Positions 52,701 to 62,559 of a DNA stretch of 64,000 nucleotides are shown one piece after another. The DNA is from Delphinus delphis (lineage: Eukaryota; Chordata; Mammalia; Artiodactyla; Delphinidae). Each line of letters opens with the position of its first letter. Positions within the stretch are counted from its first letter, which is position 1. The stretch spans positions 305,001 through 369,000 of the forward strand of contig NW_027192673.1 of assembly GCF_949987515.2 (NCBI RefSeq), given 5' to 3'. The notes under the pieces are model-generated. The model had not been told where the DNA came from. It did no database searches and saw only the letters and a list, made by a program, of their open reading frames with translations. The translations under genes and the position numbers were made by a program.

Positions 52701-54307
52701 CCGTACCCTCACCTGGACCCTAAACCGTCCCCGTCCCCTAACCCTAACCCTAGCCCGAACCCTACCCCTAACCCGTCCCCGAAGCCTGACCCTCACCCGT
52801 GCCCTAATCCTAACCCGTATGCTCACACTAACCGGCGCCCTCACACGCACGCTCCCCCTAAAGCGTTGCCGTACCCTCACCTGGACCCTAAACCGTCCCC
52901 GTCCCCTAACCCTAACCCTAGCCCGAACCCTAACCCTAACACTTCCCCGAAGCCTGACCCTCACCCGTCCCCTAATCCTAACCCGTACGCTAACACTAAC
53001 CCGCGCCCTCACACGCACGCTCCCCCTAAAGCGTTGCCGTACCCTCACCTGGACCCTAAACCGTCCCCGTCCCCTAACCCTAACCCTAGCCCGAACCCTA
53101 ACCCTAACCCTTCCCCGAAGCCTGACCCTCACCCGTGCCCTAATCCTAACCCGTACGCTAACACTAACCCGTGCCCTCACACGCACGCTCCCCCTAAAGC
53201 GTTGCCGTACCCTCACCTGGACCCTAAACCGTCCCCGTCCCCTAACCCTAACACTAGCCCGAACCCTAACCCTAACCCTTCCCCGAAGCCTGACCCTCAC
53301 CCGTCCCCTAATCCTAACCCGTACGCTAACACTAACCCGCGCCCTCACACGCACGCTCCCCCTAAAGCGTTGACGTACCCTCACCTGTACCCTAAACCGT
53401 CCCCGTCCCCTAACACTAACCCTAGCCCGAACCCTAACCCTAACCCTTCCCCGAAGCCTGACCCTCACCCGTCCCCTAATCCTAACCCGTACGCTCACAC
53501 TAACCCGCGCCCTCACACGCACGCTCCCCCTAAAGCGTTGCCGTACCCTCACCTGGACCCTAAACCGTCCCCTTCCCGTAACCCTAACCCTAGCCCGAAC
53601 CCTAACCCTAACCCTTCCCCGAAGCCTGACCCTCACCCGTCCCCTAATCCTAACCCGTACGCTCACACTAACCCGCGCCCTCACACGCACGCTCCCCCTA
53701 AAGCGTTGCCGTACCCTCACCTGGACCCTAAACCGTCGCCGTCCCCTAACCCTAACCCTAGCCCGAACCCTAACCCTAACCCTTCCCCGAAGCCTGACCC
53801 TCACCCGTCCCCTAATCCTAACCCGTACGCTCACACTAACCCGCGCCCTCACACGCACGCTCCCCCTAAAACGTTGCCGTACCCTCACCTGGACCCTAAA
53901 CCGTCCCCGTCCCCTAACCCTAACCCTAGCCCGAACCCTAACCCTAACCCTTCCCCGAAGCCTGACCCTCACCCGTCCCCTAATCCTAAACCGTACGCTA
54001 ACAATAACCCGTGCCCTCACACGCACGCTCCCCGTAAAGCGTTGCCGTACCCTCACCTGGACCCTAAACCGTCCCCGTCCCCTAACCCTAACCCTAGCCC
54101 GAACCCTAACCCTAACCCTACCCCGAAGCCTGACCCTAACCCGTCCCCTAATCCTAACCCGTACGCTCACACTAACCCGCGCCCTCACACGCACGCTCCC
54201 CCTGAAGCGTTGCCGTACCCTCACCTGGACCCTAAACCGTCCCCGTCCCCTAACCCTAACCCTAGCCCGAACCCTAAACCTACCCCTTCCCTGAAGCCTG
54301 ACCATCA
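49779..54307 (+). repeat. 27-monomer block (4529 bp)
   Basis: Twenty-seven monomers minus 1 bp (junction) minus 6 bp (162 bp monomer at 51411-51435). From about 50540 on, the variants resemble HOR-1 more than the neighbouring modules. Examples are CCCCGTAAAG linked to CCCGGTCCCC, ACCCTACCCCTAACC, and CACTAACCGGCGCC. This suggests HOR-1-type monomers were brought in next to the module zone. A TGA-creating change, CCCGTGACCG, lies at 50114-50123. The block is repeated in part at 59095-62335 and 62560-63865. Confidence 0.82.
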
Positions 54308-55986
54308 CCCGACCCTAATCCTAACCCGTACGCTAACACGAACCCGCGCCCTCACACGCACGCTCCCCCTAAAGCGTTGCTGTACCCTCACCTGGACCCT
54401 AAACCGTCCCCGTCGCCTAACGCTAACCCTAGCCCGATCCCTAACCCTAACCCTTCCCCGAAGCCTGACCCTCACCCGTCCCCTAATCCTAACCCGTACG
54501 CTAACACTAACCCGCGCCCTCACACGCACGCTCCCCCTAAAGCGTTGCCGTACCCTCACCTGGACCCTCAACCGTCCCCGTCCCCTAACCCTAACCCTAG
54601 CCCGAACCCTAACCCTAACCCTTCCCCGAAGCCTGACCCTCACCCGTGCCCTAATCCTAACCCGTACGCTCACACTAACCCGCGCCCTCACATGCACGCT
54701 CCCCCTAAAGCGTTGCCGTACCCTCACCTGGACCCTAAACCGTCCCCGTCCCCTAACCCTAACCCTAGACCGAACCCTAACCCTAACCCTTCCCCGAAGC
54801 CTGACCCTCACCCGTGCCCTAATCCTAACCCGTACGCTAACACTAAGCCACGCCCTCACACGCATGCTCCCCCTAAAGCGTTGCCGTACCCTCACCTGGA
54901 CCCTAAACCGTCCCCGTCCCCTAACCCTAACCCTAGCCCGAACCCTAACCCTAACCCTTCCCCGAAGCCTGACCCTCACCCGTGCCCTAATCCTAACCCG
55001 TACGCTAACACGAACCCGCGCCCTCAAACGCACACTCCCCCTAAAGCGTTGCCGTACCCTCACCTGGACCCTAAACCGTCCCCGTCCCCTAACCCTAACC
55101 CTAGCCCGAACCGTAACCCTAACCCTTCCCCGAAGCCTGACCCTCACCCGTGCCCTAATCCTAACCCGTACGCTAACACTAACCCGCGCCCTCACACGCA
55201 CGCTCCCCCTAAAGCGTTGCCGTACCCTCACCTGGACCCTAAACCGTCCCCGTCCCCTAACCCTAACCCTAGCCCGAACCCTAACCCTAACCCTTACCCG
55301 AAGCCTGACCCTCACCCGTCCCCTAATCCTAACCCGTACGCTAACACTAACCCGCGCCCTCACACGCACGCTCCCTCTAAAGCGTTGCCGTACCCTCACC
55401 TGGACCCTAAACCGTCCCCGTCCCCTAACCCTAACCCTAGCCTGAACCCTAACCCTAACCCTTCCCCGAAGCCTGACCCTCACCCGTGCCCTAATCCTAA
55501 CCCGTACGCTAACACTAACCCACGCCCTCACACTCACGCTCCCACTAAAGCGTTGCCGTACCCTCACCTGGACCCTAAACCGTCCTCGTCCCCTAACCCT
55601 AACCCTAGCCCGAACCCTAACCCTAACCCTTCCCCGAAGCCTGACCCTCACCCGTCCCATAATCCTAACCCGTACGCTAACACTAACCCGCGCCCTCACA
55701 CGCACGCTCCCCCTAAAGCATTGCCGTACCCTCACCTGGACCCTAAACCGTCCCCGTCCCCTAACCCTAACCCTAGCCCGAACCCTAACCCTAAACCTTC
55801 CCCGAAGCCTGACCCTCACCCGTCCCCTAATCCTAAACCGTACGCTAACACTAACCCGCGCCCTCACACGCACGCTCCCCCTGAAGCGTTGCCGTACCCT
55901 CACCTGGACCCTAAACCGTCCCCGTCCCCTAACCCTAACCCTAGCCCGAACCCTAACCCTAACCCTTCCCTGAATCCTGACCATCA
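54308..55986 (+). repeat. 10-monomer module (1679 bp)
   Basis: Ten monomers minus 1 bp. The first monomer lacks the usual CTCTCACGC (it reads CCCTCACACGC) and goes directly into GTTGCTGTACC with GTCGCC, so the junction here is a recombinant that skips the B-like start. The rest follows 33900-36359. Confidence 0.82.
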
Positions 55987-56321
55987 CCCGACCCTAATCC
56001 TAACCCGTACACTAACACTAACCCGCGCCCTCTCACGCACGCTCCCCCTAAAGCGTTGCCGTACCCTCACCTGGACGCTAAACCGTCGCCATCCCCTAAC
56101 CCTAACCCTATCCCGAACCCTAAACCTAACCCTTCCCCGAAGCCTGACACTCACCCGTCCCCTAATCCTAACCCGTACGCTCACACTAACCCGCGCCCTC
56201 ACACGCACGCTCCCCCTAAAGCATTGCCGTACCCTCACCTGGACCCTAAACCGTCCCCGTCCCCTAACCCTAACCCTAGCCCGAACCCTAAACCTACCCC
56301 TTCCCTGAAGCCTGACCATCA
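55987..56321 (+). repeat. Shortened A module (335 bp, 2 monomers)
   Basis: Starts as an A module (TCGCCATCCCC, ACCCTATCCCG) but has only two monomers. The CCTGACACTTCC monomer is missing and CCTAAACCTACCCC follows at once. It is best read as a one-monomer deletion within an A module; the offset to copy 4 drops from 8724 to 8556 here. Confidence 0.83.
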
Positions 56322-58334
56322 CCCGACCCTAATCCTAACCCGTACGCTAACACTAACCCGCGCCCTCTCACGCACGCTCCCCCTAAAGCGTTGCCATACA
56401 CTCACCTGGACCCTAAACCGTCCCCGTCCCCTAACCCTAACCCTAGCCCGAACCCTAACCCTAACCCTTCCCCGAAGCCTGACCCTCACCCGTCCCCTAA
56501 TCCTAACCCGTACGCTAACACTAACCCGCGCCCTCACACGCACGCTCCCCCTAAAGCGTTGCCGTACCCTCACCTGGACCCTAAACCGTCCCCGTCCCCT
56601 AACCCTAACCCTAGCCCGAACCCTAACCCTAACACTTCCCCGAAGCCTGACCCTCACCCGTGCCCTAATCCTAACCCGTACGCTAACACGAACCCGCGCC
56701 GTCACACGCACGCTCCCCCTAAAGCGTTGCCGTACCCTCACCTGGACCCTAAACCGTCCCCGTCCCCTAACCCTAACCCTAGCCCGAACCCTAACCCTAA
56801 CCCTACCCCGAAGCCTGACCCTAACCCGTCCCCTAATCCTAACCCGTACGCTCACACTAACCCGCGCCCTCACACGCACGCTCCCCCTGAAGCGTTGCCG
56901 TACCCTCACCTGGACCCTAAACCGTCCCCGTCCCCTAACCCTAACCCTAGCCCGAACCCTAAACCTACCCCTTCCCTGAAGCCTGACCATCACCCGACCC
57001 TAATCCTAACCCGTACGCTAACACTAACCCGCGCCCTCTCACGCACGCTCCCCCTAAAGCGTTGCCATACACTCACCTGGACCCTAAACCGTCCCCGTCC
57101 CCTAACCCTAACCCTAGCCCGAACCCTAACCCTAACCCTTCCCCGAAGCCTGACCCTCACCCGTCCCCTAATCCTAACCCGTACGCTAACACTAACCCGC
57201 GCCCTCACACGCACGCTCCCCCTAAAGCGTTGCCGTACCCTCACCTGGACCCTAAACCGTCCCCGTCCCCTAACCCTAACCCTAGCCCGAACCCTAACCC
57301 TAACACTTCCCCGAAGCCTGACCCTCACCCGTGCCCTAATCCTAACCCGTACGCTAACACGAACCCGCGCCGTCACACGCACGCTCCCCCTAAAGCGTTG
57401 CCGTACCCTCACCTGGACCCTAAACCGTCCCCGTCCCCTAACCCTAACCCTAGCCCGAACCCTAACCCTAACCCTACCCCGAAGCCTGACCCTAACCCGT
57501 CCCCTAATCCTAACCCGTACGCTCACACTAACCCGCGCCCTCACACGCACGCTCCCCCTAAAACGTTGCCGTACCCTCACCTGGACCCTAAACCGTCCCC
57601 GTCCCCTAACCCTAACCCTAGCCCGAACCCTAACCCTAACCCTTCCCCGAAGCCTGACCCTCACCCGTGCCCTAATCCTAACCCGTACGCTAACACTAAC
57701 CCGCGCCCTCACACGCACGCTCCCCCTGAAGCGTTGCCGTACCCTCACCTGGACCCTAAACCGTCCCCGTCCCCTAACCCTAACCCTAGCCCGAACCCTA
57801 ACCCTAACCCTTCCCTGAATCCTGACCATCACCCGACCCTAATCCTAACCCGTACGCTAACACTAACCCGCGCCCTCTCACGCACGCTCCCCCTAAAGCG
57901 TTGCCGTACCCTCACCTGGACGCTAAACCGTCGCCATCCCCTAACCCTAACCCTATCCCGAACCCTAAACCTAACCCTTCCCCGAAGCCTGACACTCACC
58001 CGTCCCCTAATCCTAACCCGTACGCTCACACTAACCCGCGCCCTCACACGCACGCTCCCCCTAAAGCGTTGCCATACCCTCACCTGGACCCTAAACCGTC
58101 CCCGTCCCCTAACCCTAACCCTAGCCCGAACCCTAACCCTGACACTTCCCCGAAGCCTGACGCTCAACCGTCCCCTAATCCTAACCCGTACGCTAACACT
58201 AACCCGCGCCCTCACACGCACGCTCCCCCTGAAGCGTTGCCGTACCCTCACCTGGACCCTAAACCGTCCCCGTCCCCTAACCCTAACCCTAGCCCGAACC
58301 CTAAACCTACCCCTTCCCTGAAGCCTGACCATCA
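56322..58334 (+). repeat. Modules B + C + A2, second copy
   Basis: B is 56322-56992 (671 bp), C is 56993-57831 (839 bp) and A2 is 57832-58334 (503 bp). The trio repeats 47766-49778 in the same order and spacing, offset 8556, so it was copied as a block. Confidence 0.87.
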
Positions 58335-61300
58335 CCCGACCCTAATCCTAACCCGTACGCTAACACTAACCCGCGCCCTCTCACGCACGCTCCCCCTAAA
58401 GCGTTGCCATACACTCACCTGGACCCTAAACCGACCCGTCCCCTAACCCTAACCCTAGCCCGAACCCTAACCCTAACCCTTCCCCGAAGCCTGACCCTCA
58501 CCCGTCCCCTAATCCTAACCCGTACGCTAACACTAACCCGCGCCCTCACATGCACGCTCCCCCTAAAGCGTTGCCGTACCCTCACCTGGACCCTAAACCG
58601 TCCCCGTCCCCTAACCCTAACCCTAGCCCGAACCCTAACCCTAACACTTCCCCGAAGCCTGACCCTCACCCGTGCCCTAATCCTAACCCGTACGCTAACA
58701 CGAACCCGCGCCGTCACACGCACGCTCCCCCTAAAGCGTTGCCGTACCCTCACCTGGACCCTAAACCGTCCCCGTCCCCTAACCCTAACCCTAGCCCGAA
58801 CCCTAACCCTAACCCTACCCCGAAGCCTGACCCTAACCCGTCCCCTAATCCTAACCCGTACGCTCACACTAACCCGCGCCCTCACACGCACGCTCCCCCT
58901 AAAACGTTGCCGTACCCTCACCTGGACCCTAAACCGTCCCCGTCCCCTAACCCTAACCCTAGCCCGAACCCTAACCCTAACCCTTCCCCGAAGCCTGACC
59001 CTCACCCGTGCCCTAATCCTAACCCGTACGCTAACACTAACCCGCGCCCTCACACGCACGCTCCCCCTAAAGCGTTGCCGTACCCTCACCTGGACCCTAA
59101 AGCATCCCCGTCCCCTAACCCTAACCCTAGCCCGAACCCTAACCCTAACCCTTCCCCGAAGCTTGACCCTCACCCGTCCCCTAATCCTAACCCGTACACT
59201 AACACTAACCCGCGCCCTCACACGCACGCTCCCCGTAAAGCGTTGCCGTACCCTCACCTGGACCCTAAACCGTCCCGGTCCCCTAACCCTAACCCTAACC
59301 CGAACCCTAACCCTAACCCTTCCCCGAAGCCTGACCCTCACCCGTCCCCTAATCCTAACCCGTACGCTCACACTAACTCGCGCCCTCACACGCACGCTCC
59401 CCCTAAAGCGTTGCCGTACCCTCACCTGGACCCTAAACCGTCCCCGTCCCCTAACCCTAACCCTAGGCCGAACCCTAACCCTAGCCCTTCCCTGAAGCCT
59501 GACCCTCACCCGTCCCTTAATCCTAACCCGTACGCTAACACTAACCCGCGCCCTCACACGCACGCTGCCCCTAAAGCGTTGCCGTACCCTCACCTGGACC
59601 CTAAAGCATCCCCGTCCCCTAACCCTAACCCTAGCCCGAACCCTAACCCTTCCCCGAAGCTTGACCCTCACCCGTCCCCTAATCCTAACCCGTACACTAA
59701 CACTAACCCGCGCCCTCACACGCACGCTCCCCGTAAAGCGTTGCCGTACCCTCACCTGGACCCTAAACCGTCCCGGTCCCCTAACCCTAACCCTACCCCG
59801 AACCCTAACCCTAACCCTTCCCCGAAGCCTGACCCTCACCCGTCCCCTAATCCTAACCCGTACGCTCACACTAACTCGCGCCCTCACACGCACGCTCCCC
59901 CTAAAGTGTTGCCATACCCTCACCTGGACCCTAAACCGTCCCCGTCCCCTAACCCTAACCCTAGCCCGAACCCTACCCCTAACCCTTCCCCGAAGCCTGA
60001 CCCTCACCCGTCCCCTAATCCTAACCCGTACGCTCACACTAACCCGCGCCCTCACACGCACGCTCCCCCTAAAGCGTTGCCGTACCCTCACCTGGACCCT
60101 AAACCGTCCCCGTCCCCTAACCCTAACCCTAGCCCGAACCCTACCCCTAACCCTTCCCCGAAGCCTGACCCTCACCCGTCCACTAATCCTAACCCGTATG
60201 CTCACACTAACCGGCGCCCTCACACGCACGCTCCCCCTAAAGCGTTGACGTACCCTCACCTGGACCCTAAACCGTCCCCGTCCCCTAACCCTAACTCTAG
60301 CCCGAACCCTAACCCTAACCCTTCCCCGAAGCCTGACCCTCACCCGTCCCCTAATCCTAACCCGTACGCTAACACTAACCCGTGCCCTCACACGCACGCT
60401 CCCCCTAAAGCGTTGCCGTACCCTCACCTGGACCCTAAACCGTCCCTGTCCCCTAACCCTAACCCTAGCCCGAACCCTAACCCTAGCCCTTCCCCGAAGC
60501 CTGACACTCACCCGTCCCCTAATCCTAACCCGTACGATAACACTAACCCGCGCCCTCACACGCACGCTGCCCCTAAAGCGTTGCCGTACCCTCACCTGGA
60601 CCCTAAACCATCCCCGTCCCCTAACCCTAACCCTAGCCCGAACCCTAACCATAACCCTTCCCCGAAGCCTGACCCTCACCCGTCCCCTAATCCTAACCCG
60701 TACACTAACACTAACACGCGCCCTCACACTCACGCTCCCCGTAAAGCGTTGCCGTACCCTCACCTGGACCCTAAACCGTCCCGGTCCCCTAACCCTAACC
60801 CTAGACCGAACCCTAACCCTAACCCTTCCCCGAAGCCTGACCCTCACCCGTCACCTAATCCTAACACGTACGCTCACACTAACTCGCGCCCTCACACGCA
60901 CACTCCCCCTAAAGCGTTGCCGTACCCTCACCTGGACCCTAAACCGTCCCCGTCCCCTAACCCTAACCCTAGCCCGAACCCTACCCCTAACCCCTCCCCG
61001 AAGCCTGACCCTCACCCGTGCCCTAATCCTAACCCGTATGCTCACACTAACCGGCGCCCTCACACGCACGCTCCCCCTAAAGCGTTGCCGTACCCTCACC
61101 TGGACCCTAAACCGTCCCCGTCCCCTAACCCTAACCCTAGCCCGAACCCTAACCCTAACACTTCCCCGAAGCCTGACCCTCACCCGTCCCCTAATCCTAA
61201 CCCGTACGCTAACACTAACCCGCGCCCTCACACGCACGCTCCCCCTAAAGCGTTGCCGTACCCTCACCTGGACCCTAAACCGTCCCCGTCCCCTAAACCT

Positions 61301-62559
61301 AACCCTAGCCCGAACCCTAACCCTAACCCTTCCCCGAAGCCTGACCCTCACCCGTGCCCTAATCCTAACCCGTACGCTAACACTAACCCGTGCCCTCACA
61401 CGCACGCTCCCCCTAAAGCGTTGCCGTACCCTCACCTGGACCCTAAACCGTCCCCGTCCCCTAACCCTAACACTAGCCCGAACCCTAACCCTAACCCTTC
61501 CCCGAAGCCTGACCCTCACCCGTCCCCTAATCCTAACCCGTACGCTAACACTAACCCGCGCCCTCACACGCACGCTCCCCCTAAAGCGTTGACGTACCCT
61601 CACCTGTACCCTAAACCGTCCCCGTCCCCTAACCCTAACCCTAGCCCGAACCCTAACCCTAACCCTTCCCCGAAGCCTGACCCTCACCCGTCCCCTAATC
61701 CTAACCCGTACGCTCACACTAACCCGCGCCCTCACACGCACGCTCCCCCTAAAGCGTTGCCGTACCCTCACCTGGACCCTAAACCGTCCCCTTCCCTTAA
61801 CCCTAACCCTAGCCCGAACCCTAACCCTAACCCTTCCCCGAAGCCTGACCCTCACCCGTCCCCTAATCCTAACCCGTACGCTCACACTAACCCGCGCCCT
61901 CACACGCACGCTCCCCCTAAAGCGTTGCCGTACCCTCACCTGGACCCTAAACCGTCGCCGTCCCCTAACCCTAACCCTAGCCCGAACCCTAACCCTAACC
62001 CTTCCCCGAAGCCGAACCCTCACCCGTCCCCTAATCCTAACCCGTACGCTCACACTAACCCGCACCCTCACACGCACGCTCCCCCTAAAGCGTTGCCGTA
62101 CCCTCACCTGGACCCTAAACCGTCCCCGTCCCCTAACCCTAACCCTAGCCCGAACCCTAACCCTAACCCTTCCCCGAAGCCTTACCCTCACCCGTCCCCT
62201 AATCCTAAACCGTACGCTAACAATAACCCGTGCCCTCACACGCACGCTCCCCGTAAAGCGTTGCCGTACCCTCACCTGGACCCTAAACCGTCCCCGTCCC
62301 CTAACCCTAACCCTAGCCCGAACCCTAACCCTAACCCTTCCTCGAAGCCTGACCCTCACCCGTCCCCTAATCCTAACCCGTACGCTAACACTAACCCGCG
62401 CCCTCACACGCACGCTCCCCGTAAAGCGTTGCCGTACCCTCACCTGGACCTTAAACCGTCCCCGTCCCCTAACCCTAACCCTAGCCCGAACCCTAACCCT
62501 AACCCTTCCCCGAAGCCTGACCCTCACCCGTCCCCTAATCCTAACCCATACGCTCACAC
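58335..62559 (+). repeat. Block after the last CCCGACCC junction
   Basis: After 58335 I found no further junction of this type. The AAAGCATCCCC marker occurs at 59101 and again at 59605, exactly 504 bp (3 monomers) apart, showing a local trimer duplication. Monomers near 62336-62450 carry private TTCCTCGAAG and GACCTTAAACC. Confidence 0.8.

Larger units (their letters stand above)
47263..54116 (+). repeat. Large segmental duplication, copy 1
   Basis: This spans A1-B-C-A2 and the 27-monomer block. It pairs with 55987-62335 through stepped offsets: 8724, then 8556, then 8555 after a 1 bp deletion at 58433, then 8219. The last step means two monomers are absent from copy 2. Pairing ends where copy 1 reads CCCTACCCCGAAG (54118) and copy 2 reads CCTTCCTCGAAG (62336). 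Confidence 0.84.
55987..62335 (+). repeat. Large segmental duplication, copy 2
   Basis: Partner of 47263-54116. Shared rare markers include AAAGCATCCCC (51386 and 59605), AACACGCGCCC, and CAATAACCCGTGCC (54002 and 62221), the last two at offset 8219. It contains the second complex 1 bp loss, CCGACCCGTC at 58431-58440, and a 162 bp monomer at 59635-59655. Confidence 0.84.
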
